Shown one piece after another: positions 41,887 through 53,968 of a DNA stretch of 64,000 nt (positions are counted from its first letter, which is position 1; each line of letters begins with the position of its first letter). Source of the stretch: Salvelinus alpinus. Lineage: Eukaryota > Chordata > Actinopteri > Salmoniformes > Salmonidae. A program made the translations under genes and the position numbers. Below the pieces are notes generated by a model. The model did not search any database and was not told the origin of the DNA. It saw nothing but the letters and a program-made list of their open reading frames with translations. The DNA lies in the NCBI RefSeq assembly GCF_045679555.1, contig NC_092100.1, forward strand, positions 30,381,106 to 30,445,105, in the 5' to 3' direction.

Positions 41887-42670
41887 GTGCATACATTTTC
41901 ATTTTAAAATATATATTTTAAAAAATTTAACTAATTGATTGAAGTTAGATTGGTAAAAGGACTAGATTGAAAACGGCTATTGTGTTTTTGATCTATTTTG
42001 GAGGACGCATGATTTCAAATCACCTACAATAGTTGACTTATTCTACTGTAGCCTAGATCTAAGTGGCTACTTCATACATTTACACATGCAGATATTCTGA
42101 TTAGCAGGCAACGTTTACTACTCTACTAGTCAAAGCTATAACTCCATCCTTGCATGATCACACTTACCCAAGTGATGGTTTACATTTTGGATGACACATC
42201 ATTAGAACAACAACACCATCAAATAAATTGCCATTAGCTTTATTACAAAGTTATTACAAGGTTAGCCTTATACATGTGATTTGTACCCTTCTACAGACAA
42301 TGATGCATTTTCAATAGAGCGATTAGTAGAGGGGGTAAAGCATGTATGATGATTACCAAAGAGAGTCTTTACACCCCTATATCAAAGGTACCCTGCAATA
42401 CCAAGATTTGTCAGCGTCTTGTAGAGTCTATATTACATGCAGAATAAAAAACAACATTAAAAATTAAACGTCTCTCTTCCTCTTCTGTGTGCATATGCTG
42501 CACAAGCAACGTTGGAGGCTGTGCAATTATATTCATCTCCCCAATCATCCTAAAATTGAAATGGCAGTCAAATAGGGGTGATAGGGGCCAAACATTGAAA
42601 TGGGGTGTCATAAAAGATATACAGTACAGAGAAAAAGCTATAATTTATGTTCAGTGACTAGACTAGATCA

Positions 42671-43748
42671 GGGATGGGCAACTTTGATGGGGACCACAAA
42701 AAATCTGAACTCATGAGGGCCCGCAGTTGCTCGCGGGTCTGCGTACCCACATCTACCCCGCTTCTCCTTCTTGGCCCTCCTCTTAACAGAGGAGAGAATT
42801 GTTTTTAGGTTTTAGAGTACATTTTGTGCAATTCTACACATTTTGCAATAGGGTGTAGAGAATGTTGCAATTTCAAAACAAGTTTGATATACACTACTGG
42901 TCAAAAGTTTTAGAACACCTACTCATTCAAGGGTTTTTCTTTATTTTTTACTATTTTCTACATAATAGTGTAGACATCGAAACTATAATACCAATAGGGC
43001 TATCTTCTGAATTTCCCCTACCTTGTCACAACACAACTGATTGGCTCAAACAAATTAAGAAGGAAAGAAATTCCACAAATTAACTTTTAAGAAGGCACAC
43101 CTGTTAATTGAAATGCATTCCAGGTGATTACCTCATGAAGCTGGTTGAGAGAATGCCAAGAGTGTGCAAAGCTGTCATCAAGGAAAAGGGTGGCTATTTG
43201 AAAAATCTAAAATATATTTTGATTTGTTTAACACTTTTTTGGTTACTACATGTTTCCATAGGTGTTATTTCATGGTTTGGATGTCTTCACTATTATTATA
43301 CAATGTAGAAAATAGTAAAAATAAAGAAAAACCCTTGAATGAGTAGGTATTCTAAAACTTTTGACCAGTAGTGTAATTCTACACATTTTGCCATGGGACA
43401 GAGAGGAAAATTATTTGTTTTACAGCAAATTTCCTGCAATTCTACACATTTTGCCATAGGGTGGAGAGAAATGCAGTTTTTAATATGATATCTGAGTGAG
43501 ACTGACTAACAAATCTATGGGTGACCCCCGGGCCAGTAATTCGACCATGATAGTTTAGAAGCCAGTTATCTAAACTTAACTTACAATCTAAAAAATGTTA
43601 GCTGACATGGACAAATTAACTGACTATCAGTGACTGACATAAGCGGAAAAACTGCTGATGTACAACCAACTATTCTAAATCACAACAGTCAATTGAAAAA
43701 AATTATTTCATCCAAGAGCCCATGGGCCGCCAGTTGCCACCCCCGCTG
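42671..43748. mobile_element. hAT-like element carrying a Tc1 MITE
   Basis: Starts GGGATGGGCAACTTTGATGG; the right end reversed reads CAGCGGGGGTGGCAACTGG. A 7-bp direct repeat TAGATCA flanks it (42664-42670 and 43749-43755). The TIR-like ends and C/G-rich subterminal words resemble fish hAT elements. It is interrupted at 42890-43375. Confidence 0.6.
42890..43375 (+). mobile_element. Internally deleted Tc1 (family B) derivative
   Basis: About 485 bp between TA dinucleotides with ends CACTACTGGTCAAAAGTTTT and the reverse. It keeps the 5' part and the 3' tail of the family-B Tc1 but lacks the transposase core. Confidence 0.88.
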
Positions 43749-44610
43749 TAGATCATATCTGTGCTGTAGATACAATTTGACATGTTTTCCCAAAGATAAC
43801 AAGGTGAAAAATAAACGTACATTGATTACCTAAATTATTCCCTATGTGATTACTGTAAACAAGGACTAAATATGTGTGGAAAGCAAATAAATTGTGCTTC
43901 AGAAATCCCCTGCTCCTCTTACCCATCCCTCCTCATCTGCTTCCACGCCCTGTCCCTCCAACTTCATTGCTGACATCTGATTTGTTGGCCATTATTTTGT
44001 CTGTCCACGATGCTCCTGCCTTTTCGTCGCCTGCAAAATTGCACTTGGTCACTGTGCCTCCATCGACTATGGCCAAGGAAACTGAAAGGGCAGAAGACAA
44101 CTAAGTACACAATGCTGTTAGTACTAAGAGCTTGGAAATTCCACAGTGACAGAGTGGTGCTGAGACTCAGATTATTCACTTCAAAATGTATGCTAAACAA
44201 AAGACAATGACAACTCTGTGGACAAGGACAACTTTTAACAACATGCACAGAAAATCTTACAAACTCATTTACTTGAAGAACAGTGCAGATGCAAAGTAAC
44301 AGAATGAAGTCACAAACAGCACAAACTGTCATTTTGTTACCAAACTTTGCATCTGTACTGTTCTTGAAGTAAATGCGTTTATGTAAGTTTTCTATTCATT
44401 GGAATCATTTAGGTAAGCAATGTACGTTTTATTTTTCAACTGTCATTTCGTTACCAACCTTTGCATCTGCATGGAAATTGTTCAAATAAGTCCTTGTGCA
44501 TATTTGGTTTGTTTAACTTTGGAAACATTGGTTTTTGTTTGACATCTATTTTAAAGTGAAAATCTGAGTTCTCTACTTTTCAAAGGAACATCAAACTTAC
44601 AAATTAATAG

Positions 44611-47003
44611 GCAATCAAAGCTCATCACTAAGCTAAGGACCCTAGGACTAAACACCTCCCTCTGCAACTGGATGTTGGACTTCCTGACGGGCCGCCCCCA
44701 GGTGGTAAGGGTAGGTAACAACACATCTGCCACGCTGATCCTCAACAAAGCCTATTCCCCCTCCGGAGACTGAAAAGATTTGGAATGGGTCCTCAGATCC
44801 TCAAAAGGTTCTACAGCTGCAACATCGAGAGCATCCTGACTGGTTGCATCACTGCCTGGTATGGCAACTGCTCGGCCTCTGACCGCAAGGCACTACAGAG
44901 GGTAGTGCGTACGGCCCAGTACATCCCTGGGACCAAGCTTCCTGCCATCCAGGACCCCTATACCAGGCGGTGTCAGAGGAAGGCCCTAAAAATTGTCAGA
45001 CTCCAGCCACCCTAGTCATAGACTGTTCTCTCTGCCACCGCACGGCAAGCGGTACCGGAGCGCCAAGTCTAGTTCCAAAAGGCTTCTTAACAGCTTCTAC
45101 CCCCAAGCCATAAGACTCCTGAACAGCTAATCAAATGGCTACCCAGACCCTTCTTTTATGCTGCTGCTACTCTCTGTTTATTATCTATACATAGTCACTT
45201 TAACTCTACCTACATGTACAGTTGAAGTCAGAAGTTTACATACACTTAGGTTGGAGTCATTAAAACTTGTTTTTCAAACACCACAAATTTCTTGTTAACA
45301 AACTATAGTTTTGTCAAGTCGGTTAGGACATCTACTTTGTGCATGACACAAGTAATTTTCCCAACAATTGTTTACAGACAGATTATTTATCTTATAATTC
45401 ACTGTATCACAATTATAGTGGGTCAGAAGTTTACATACACTAAGTTGACTGTGCCTTTAATCAGCTTGGAAAATTCCAGAAAGTGATGTCATGGCTTTAG
45501 CTTCTGATAGGCTAATTGACATAATTTGAGTCAGTTGGAGGTGTACCTGTGGATGCATTCCAAGGCCTACCTTCAAACTCAGTGCCTCTTTGCCTGACAT
45601 CATGGGAAAATCCAAAGAAATCAGCCAAGACAAACAATAGTACGCAAGTATAAACACCATGGGACCACGCAGCTGTCATACCGCTCAGAAAGGAGACGCG
45701 TTCTGTCTCCTAGAGATGAACGTACTTTGGTGCGAAAAGTGCAAATCAATCACAGAACAACAGCAAAGGACCTTGTGAAGATGCTGGAGGAAACAAGTAC
45801 AAAAGTATCTATATCCATGGTAAAACGAGTCCTATATCGACATAACCTGAAAGGCCACTCAGCAAGGAAGAAGCCACTGCTCCAAAACCGCCATAAAAAA
45901 GCCAGACTACGGTTTGCAATTGCACATGGGGACAAAGATCATACTTTTTGGAGAAATATCCTCTGGTCTGATGAAACAAAAATAGAATCGTTTGGCCGTA
46001 TTGACCATTGTTATGTTTGGAGGAAAAAGGGGGAGGCTTGCAAGCTGAAAAACACCATCCCAACCGTGATGCACGGGGGTGGCAGCATCATGTTGTGGGG
46101 TTGCTTTTCTGCAGGAGGGACTGGTGCACTTCACAAAACAGATGGCATCATGACTGAGGAAAATGATGTGGCTATATTGAAGCAACATCTCAAGACATCA
46201 GTCAGGAAGTTAAAGCTTGGTCGCAAATGGGTCTTCCAAATGGACAATGACCCCAAGCATACTCCCAAAGTTGTGGCAAAATGGCTTAAGGACAACAAAG
46301 TCAAGGTTTTGGAGTGGTCATCACAAAGCCCTGACCTCAATCCTATAGAAAATTTGTGTGCAGAACGGAAAAAGTGTGTGCGAGCAAGGAGGCCTACAAA
46401 CCTGACTCAGTTACACCAGCTCTGTCAGGAGGAATGGGCCAAAATTCGCTGAACTTATTGTGGGAAGCTTGTGGAAGGCTACCCGAAACGTTTGACCCAA
46501 GTTAAACAACTTAAAGGCAATGCTACCAAATACTAATGGAGTGTATGTAAACTTCTGACCCACTGGGAATGTGATGAAAGAAACTACTATTATTCTGACA
46601 TTTCACATTCTTAAAATAAAGTGGTGATCCTAACTGACCTAAGACAGGGAATATTTACTCGGATAAAATGTCAGGAATTATGAAAAACTGAGTTTAAATG
46701 TATTTGGCTAAGGTTTATGTAAACTTCCGTCTTCAACTGTACATATTACCTCAATTACCTCGACTAACCGGTGCCCCCGCACATTGACTCTGTACCGGTA
46801 CCCCCTGTATATAGCCTGGCTTGTTATTTTATTGCTGCTGTTTAATTATTTGTTACTTTTATTTTCATTTTTTTTTTATTATCTATTTTTTACTTAACAC
46901 TATTTCTTAACTGCATTGTTGGTTAAGGACTTGTAAGTAAGCATTTCACTGTAAGGTCTACACATGTTGTATTCGGCACATGTGACAAATAAAATTTTAT
47001 TTG
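44611..47003 (+). mobile_element. LINE fragment split by a Tc1
   Basis: Flanking parts 44611-45216 and 46742-47003 belong to the same non-LTR element as at 55960: [38 protein letters not shown]-type coding, [38 protein letters not shown], then a 3' UTR ending TGTGACAAATAAAATTTTAT. It is 5'-truncated with an internal deletion near 44750. Its 3' end abuts arpin-like coding sequence. Confidence 0.85.
45217..46741 (+). mobile_element. Tc1-like transposon of the Sleeping-Beauty type, inactive
   Basis: About 1.52 kb at TA, with long inverted repeats starting CAGTTGAAGTCAGAAGTTTA and an inner direct repeat (GGGTCAGAAGTTTACATACA near 45420). The start ATG lies at 45602 but a stop follows at 45638. 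The next frame (45727-46452) keeps the catalytic core: LWSDETK, MDNDPKH and LNPIENL (D, D, E). Compared with the family, most of the first DNA-binding helices between codons 10 and about 40 are missing. An extra stop at 46450 ends the frame before the usual C-terminus. Confidence 0.93.
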
Positions 47004-47855
47004 AATTGACCATTGCCTTTGGTTTTCAGTCGAATGTCCTGGCCTGTTTCTAGTTCGATCTTGTCTATCTCTCCCTCTGGGTGCCAAAAAGTGTAGGTCC
47101 CACTGGGACCGTTTTTCCCTGTCACATTCACCAGATCCTCCTTGGTCACTAGGTTTTCCAGCTGGACCTCAGTGAGGCGATCAATCTCTCCTCCTCTGCA
47201 TGGTGGTAGTAACCAACAGACAGCACCACTAGAGTTGTTTTGCAAAAAATATAGTATCATGGCAAATGCATGCACGTACATTTTTACATTATTCTGAGAG
47301 TCCTTGGAGGAGCTGTGATGAGCCCTTTATAGGTGTCTCAGTGTAAAGTGTATCAATAAGATATCTTTAAAAAAATATATCTGTGAATCATCCGACTGTA
47401 AGATTATTCATATCATTGTATGAAGTGGATAAGAATACTCACTGAATGATGACGAGATTACCTTTGTTGACCTTTTTGGTATCACTGAAGTTTGGTTCTA
47501 TTTCCATTCCTTTAGCATCACGTTTCCTCTGGTGGATTTGACTGCGTTTGATGTATAAAACAGAAATGTCCCTGCCAAATCAGCACAGTATGTTGTAAAC
47601 TGACAAATTAGGAGTCCTAGAAATCCAAGTAGGCCTAGGTCCTCATGCAGTCATACTTTCATAGTACAAACAGCCAACAGTAGGACTACTGGATAGCAGA
47701 GTAGAACAATGAAATCAATAAAATAGCCTTATAACAATAACAGACTCATCATATTTAATTGAGGTTATTCCATAATGTCACCTTACCTTTGATGTTTCAC
47801 GCCATGTTATTACTGATGTCAACAACCAACTTTCCCTCTAATATGACACCTAGAC

Positions 47856-49014
47856 CACTGTAGGAGAAAAATATTGTAGGCTACTGTATACAATTTTGCA
47901 GTGCTGTTAATTCACAAGTTCTTGTTTCCTCTCGATCTCTCTCAATTGCCTCAAATAATGAGCCGAATTTATCAGAATACATCCTTGCAGAACAAACCTG
48001 TTCATAATGAGAAGATTGGGCACACGTTGTCCCCATCCTCATATCAGAGGTATAACAAATTAATTTCTTAATTTCACTTACTTAGCTAACAAATGCAGCT
48101 GGCTAGTTTAGTTACTCAAACACCCGGCTCAAACAGAGGGATGCTATGTTAGCTAGCTGGCTATGACTATTCAACACAACACTGGAACTCTTCCAAGTCA
48201 AGGTAAGCTTTTGGTTTTATAAATGTATTGCCACGGTGGCCCGTCGATCTAACACCTTACTGACTATACTCTGTAACGTTACTGCATGATTGTAGCGGGT
48301 TTACTAACGCATTAGTTCTATTAGCTATGTTGACTAAGATGTTCCTTTAGCTAATATGGGAACAACAATGTAGGTGTGTGTAGCAGTTATAACATGGTTT
48401 GGCTTGGGAAAGTTATTTTGCCTGATCAAAAACAGCAGATGTGTTCATTGAAGTCCACAAATGAAGGGAAAATGTGAGAGGAGGAGAGTGCATAGAGGCT
48501 AAAATGAATACAATGTGGCTGCTATGAAAGTGAACTGTGTTTATGCGTGATCAGGGGTGTATTCACTCCGCTGATTCTGTTAAAAAACGTTTCTTAAAAC
48601 AAAAGCAAACCAAACACGGATAAAAATACCTGAATTTGTCCAATAGAAACTCTTGTAACTGTTAGACTAATGATTACACCCTAGATAAGCTAGATACAGG
48701 CAAGAGTGTGAAAGGCGGTATTGAATGTGTCCCCGTCTTTCCATGTGTCACTGTCATCTCAACTTTTTCTCTCGACCTGTGTGCACCTAAGTTGTAAACT
48801 TTCATTCCCAGGCTAGGTTGTAGCAACCTCATGATGGGTATAGGGAAAACTTGAGTATCATGTAGTAGCCTAAACCTATCGATGTTACATTGAACTGGGT
48901 GAATGGAATATGAATGACAGTCTTCCATCATGCTGTAATAGAAATAAGGCCATGCTCATGAAAAATAAATGTCCTCCCTCATCATAAACGGCACTGACCT
49001 CCACTGGTATTAAC
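47856..49014. other. Upstream of arpin-like remnant
   Basis: No supported exon. A plus-strand donor-like CAAG|GTAAGC occurs at 48203-48204 in a CpG-poor, GCTAGC-rich stretch. Repeat copies at 48552-48690 (shared with 41308-41505) and 48690-48930. Confidence 0.35.
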
Positions 49015-50475
49015 GGTCCATGCAGAAGTTATCTTAATACGAAATCATTTCTGGGTAACAATTATGTACCTTACTGTGACGGTTTTCAATTACAATGGTC
49101 AAAAAGAAACAAAAATAGCTTCTTAGCAAAGAGCAATTTTTCAAGCAAGAATTTTGCTAGGACTCTAGGAGAGGTCTGAGTGGGGAAGGGAAAACTGAAA
49201 ACTAGCTGTTGAGAGGTTGGCAGAGAGGTTTGGAACTCTTTTTCTTATTGGTCTATTAACTAATTTACTGCCTGGTGGTTCCACCATTCAGGCCAAAACT
49301 CCATCTCACCAAAACAGGCTGAAGTTTCAGGTGGTCTTTTCAAACAGCTCTTACACTAAAAGGGTATTATCATAATTTTCACAATTTCACAGGGTTATTC
49401 CAACCTCATAGTGTGGAAATAAACTACATGTTCAAAAGTTAGTTGATTCTGCTATTTCATTGCTGACAGGTGTATAAAATCAAGAACACAGCCATGTAAT
49501 CTCCATAGACAAACATTGGCAGTAGAATGATCCGTACTGAAGAGCTCAGTGACTTTCAACGTGGCACCGTCATAGAATGCCACCTTTCCAACAAGTCAGT
49601 TCATCAAATTTCTGCCCTGTAAGAGCTGCCCCGGTCAACTGTAAGGGCTTTTTCTTGTGAAGTGGAAATGTCTAGGAGCAACAACGGTTCAGCCGCGAAA
49701 TGGTGCTGAAGTGCGTAGTCTGTAAAAATCATCTGTCCTTGGTTGTAACACTAACGAGTTCCAAACTGCCTCTGGAAGCAACATCAGAGGAACTGTTCGT
49801 CGGTAGCTTCATGAAATGGGTTTCCATGTTCGAGCAGCCGCACACAAGCCTAAGATCACTATGTGCAATGCTAAGCGTCACCTGGAGGGGTGTAAAGCTC
49901 GCCGCCATTGGACTCTGGAGCAGTGGAAAAGCGTTCTCTGGAGTGACGAATCACGCTTCACCATCTGACAGTCCGAGGGACGAATCTGGATTTGGCGGAT
50001 GCCAGGAGCACGCTAACTGACCGAATGCATAGTGCCAACTGTAAAGTTTCGTGGAGGAGGAATAAAATGCCCCCCTGCAGAAAGCGAGGTCTATACAGAA
50101 ATGGTTTGTCGAGATCGGTGTGGAAAAACTTGACTGGCCTGCACAGAGCCCTGACCTCAACCCCATTGAACACCTTTGGGATGAATTGGAACGCCAACTG
50201 CGAGCCAGGCCTAATCGCTCAACATCAGTGCCCGACCTCACTAATGCTCTTATGGCTGAATGGAAGCAAGATCCCACAGCAATGTTCCAACATCTAGTGG
50301 AAAGCCTTCCCAGAAGAGTAGAGGCTGTTATAGCAGCAAAGGGGGGACCAACTCTATATTAATGCAGATGATTTTGGAATTAGATGTTTGACGAGCAGGT
50401 GTATACATACTTTTGGCCATATAGTGTATGTATAAAACACAGAAAAAAACTCGTTTTGACTACACTGGGCCTTTA
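49015..50475. repeat. Interspersed repeat, copy 2, split by a Tc1
   Basis: The body 49015-49430 and the end CACTGGGCCTTTAA at about 50463 match 10905-11230. The intervening kilobase is a Tc1. Confidence 0.6.
49430..50428 (+). mobile_element. Tc1-like transposon, inactive (family A)
   Basis: Same family as 14800-15943 (ACAGCCATGTAATCTCCATA, CCGTCATAGAATGCCACC). The left end is eroded; the right end reads ACTTTTGGCCATATAGTG before TA. Transposase pieces remain in different frames ([20 protein letters not shown]-like near 50140), with an internal deletion near 50060. Confidence 0.85.
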
Positions 50476-51892
50476 AGGTTGCCCTGCAAAGCCACTTACT
50501 TTTAACATCCAACAGTCATGAGATGGCAGGAAAGAATGAATACAAAGCAGTAAACACATAGAAACATAAACCCATGTAACCGCAGTGATGATCTTATACA
50601 TTTATTATGCAGAATATAAAACTGACATATCTGCAATTTTGGTCACAAAATTATAAACTTCGTTTTGAAAATCCATTATTCTAGCTTTAGTAAACACCTT
50701 ACAGTTGCTCAAAATCACAAATTACCTTGTATGTCCTTCTACAAATGACATACTGTATCAAACCCATGACCCGAAGTCTTCTGAGGACCATGTTCCATCT
50801 GTGCTCAGGTTTAATCTAATGTCCCAGCCCGTTTGGAATTAGCACTCCTATCAGCCTTGTCTGCCGGTGGCTTCACTCTTTTACTCCTGTGGTGATCACA
50901 AGATGCTGCATCACTGGCGGCAGCCAACCCATCAGCAAACCTATAATCAGGTGACTACTTGAAGGAAGTGTTAGGCAAGAGGCAGATAGTATAGTCATGA
51001 ATACACATTCCTCAGAAAAGTAGGCTAAATCAGATGTAAAATATTTGATTACACATTGATTCCCTAACCCATGTATACAAGGCTTCTTTCCTCCCTACAT
51101 CTTAGAAATGGTCTTAATTACAAGATCCAGTGGTTGCTAAATTTGTTGTTATGGACCCCAAAAGTCACCAAAACACATTGTATGGCCAGGCAAAAGTCAG
51201 ATTTTTTTTCTCAAATTTTATTGTTTCGCTTCTTCTTCTTCAATGTTGTTGGACATTGCTTCTCACTTGAACCTACAAAGACAACCCCACTTTACAATGA
51301 TACTTCACACTGAAAATGAATGAAACTAACATGGAAATAAAAAAGCTATAGAATCCTAACATAATATAATCAAACATAATCCTATTCACAAGTGGAATGC
51401 TTTCAAAGTGTGCTTTCTTGTCTTACAATTCAGAGACCATGTTATGTTTATAGTGATGTCTGTCTGTCTGTCTAACATTAACACACAACGTTTGCCTTGG
51501 TACACCCTGATTCAGACCTAGAAATGGCCTCTGTTTGTGTTGCGGTTGAGCTGTATGTTCAGCAATATGTTCCATCTCTGGCGTCAGCCCCCAGGAGCCT
51601 CCTCCTCACAGAGCCAATCCCTTTGTTTCTGGTACATCAACAGGTATTTCCTGCACACTGGAGAGGAGTAGGAGACATACAATGGACGGTTTACTGGAAT
51701 TGAGACTTCCCAATTGGTAAAGAAGTCATTTCAACATCTATTCCACATTGGTTCAACATAATTTCATTGAAATGACTTGAAAACAATGTTGTTTCAACCA
51801 GTGTGTGCCCAGTGCGTTGAATACAATATCACTGTGGGTTGAATGGGGTAGCTTTGATGTTGTCCTGAATTTTCCATAAAGCATTTACTGTA

Positions 51893-52150
51893 AATCAAAT
51901 CAAATGTTATTTGTCACATACGCCGAATACAACAGGTGTAGTAGACCTTACCGTGTAATGCTTAATTATAAGCCCTTACCAAACAATGCAGAGTTCAGAA
52001 AATAAGAGTTGTAAGAAAATATTTGCTAAATCAAATAAAGTAAAAAATAAAAAAAACACAATCAAACAACAATAGCAAGGCTGTATACAGGGGGTACCGG
52101 TACCGAGTCAATGTGCGGGGGAACAGGTTAGTCGAGGTAATATGTACATG
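51893..52150 (-). mobile_element. LINE 3'-end fragment, antisense
   Basis: TTATTTGTCACATACGCCGA, ACAACAGGTGTAGTAGACC, then GGGGGTACCGGTACCGAGTC are the reverse of the LINE 3' UTR at 46745-47003. Confidence 0.8.
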
Positions 52151-52189
52151 TTCATTGAGAAAACCTCCTTACATTGTTAACATTTTGTC

Positions 52190-52985
52190 TTGGCATTCTC
52201 TCAACCAGCTTCACCCGGAATGCTTTTCCAACAGTCTTGAAGGACATATGCTGAGAACTTGTTGGCTACTTCTCCTTCACTCTACGGTCCAACTCATCCC
52301 AAACCATCTCAATGGTTTGGGATGCAGCACTCCATCACTCTCCTTCTTGGTCAAATAGTTCTTAGACAGCCTGTAGGTGTGTTGGGTCATTGTCGTGTTG
52401 AGTCATTGTCCTGTTGTGTATCGCTGCAGAATGCTGTGGTAGCCATGCTGGTTAAGTGTGACTTGAATTCTAAATAAATCACAGACAGTGTCACCAGCAA
52501 AGCACCCCCACACCATCACACCACCTCCTCTATGCTTCACAGTAGGAACTACACATGCAGAGGTCATCCGTTCACCTACTTTGTGTCTCACAAAGACACG
52601 GCGGTTGGAACCAAAAATCTCAAATTTGGACTCATCAAATCAAATGACAGATTTCCACTGGTCTAATGTCCATTGCTCATGTTTCATGGCCCAAGCAAGT
52701 CTCTTATTATTTGTGTGCTTTAGTAGTGGATTCTTTGCAGCAGTTCGACCATGAAGGCCTGATTCACACAGTCTCCTCTGAACAGTTGATGTTGAGATGT
52801 GTCTGTTACTTGAACTCTGTGAAGCATTTATTTAGACTGCAATTTCTGAGGTAGGTAACTCTAATGAACTTATCCTCTGCAGCAGAGGTAACTCTGGGTC
52901 TTCCTTTCCTGTGGCGGTCCTCATGCAAGGCAGTTTCATCATAACGCTTCAAGTTCAAGTTCTTGAAGTTTTCCGTATTGTGTCC
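52190..52985 (-). mobile_element. Tc1-like transposon fragment (family B), antisense
   Basis: Encodes on the minus strand RRTLCESGL-like, [19 protein letters not shown]-type, [15 protein letters not shown] and [20 protein letters not shown], the same protein family as at 31266. Both ends are missing and the frames are broken. Confidence 0.82.
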
Positions 52986-53450
52986 AAACTTTTCAATGGT
53001 ACTGTATGTTGTGATAATTGCGTTGTTTGCTCTATAACCCATTCGTTCATACGCCACGTGATATACAATGCTGTGACAACAAAAAGACAGTGGCGGAATA
53101 AATTCAACTACACATTTGTTTCATCACAAAACCGGAAAGCAACATCTGTCCGGTGAAGTCCACAAAGCAAATATTGCATACAAATAGTTATATAACAGTC
53201 AAGCAAGTTAGTGTTTTCAACAGTTTACCAAACTACTGATTTAGAACCACAGAGTTACAGCAAGTCAGCACAAAGACAACAGGAGCCCTGCCTCCGCTAT
53301 TCCAGAACCACTTCAACTTAAACATCATCAATTCAACAAGGCTATATGCTTAGTTTAATACACTGAAAACAATCTTAAAGATACCAAAAACAAGTTAGTC
53401 CAATCAATGTTGCTAAATATCATGTGGTTATCCATGGTACTGATTTCTCT

Positions 53451-53475
53451 CTGTGTGTGTGTGTGTGTGTGTGCG
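53451..53475. repeat. (TG)n microsatellite
   Basis: GTGTGT array of about 24 bp. Confidence 0.9.
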
Positions 53476-53968
53476 CAAGCAAACTTTTTTTTTAAAACTC
53501 ATGCTACTTGTAGACTAGTTTAAAGCCAATGCCATCCTCCTCTCTTTCATGCTGGCAAAACAGTCTATGGCAATGTCATACAGTACACTTAGTTTTTGTT
53601 GTCATAAGCTAAAATGCTTGCTAGCCTGACTTCCTCTCATGGGCAGCAATGAACCAGCTAAGTTAGCTAGCTAACTAGTTAATTTGAGCCTACTAGGCTA
53701 TATCTAGGCTACATATTTAAGTTTAATTGTCTCAGGCCAGTGGCACAACATATTAATGTATGGTACAGAGAATTAAGTCAAAACCACAAGTCCAAATCCC
53801 CATCTCCATCCATGGTTTAGGAAAGGGCCGATTTATCAAGCTAGCTACTGCAGGACATTGACACAAGCAGACCAGAAACAGACAAGTTTTTCTGAAAATG
53901 ACGTTTTGCAAAGGAAGTGATTTGATTGGTCTGAAGCCAAATCCAAATTGGCCTCCTTTGGGGGGACG

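Larger units (their letters stand above)
43933..47855 (-). pseudogene. arpin: Arpin-like gene, disrupted by nested transposons
   Basis: Arpin inhibits the Arp2/3 complex at the lamellipodium through an acidic C-terminal tail containing a Trp. Exon remnants: 47787-47855 (GLGVILEGKLVVDISNN), 47443-47571 (VLYIKRSQIHQRKRDAKG, then MEIEPNFSDTKKVNKG), about 47004-47195 (GGEIDRLTEVQLENLVTKED ... DIRLKTKGNG), and 43933-44081 (GGTVTKCNF, GASWTDKIMA). The order and content follow the arpin family, and anpep and arpin are neighbours in human 15q26. Lesions: a TGA in the frame of the first exon that disagrees in phase with the next exon; a LINE abutting coding sequence at about 47003 so that the rest of the exon is lost or displaced; and a one-base frame change near the end, so the acidic tail EADEEGW lies in another frame while the current frame stops at 43935. 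No first exon was found. The splice junction between 47443 and 47195 is uncertain. A second intact arpin may exist elsewhere (salmonids have duplicated genomes). Confidence 0.8.

Noticed and set aside
48185-48210. Plus-strand donor CAAG|GTAAGC suggesting a first exon of another gene
   Set aside because: No matching downstream acceptor or coding exon on the plus strand could be found.
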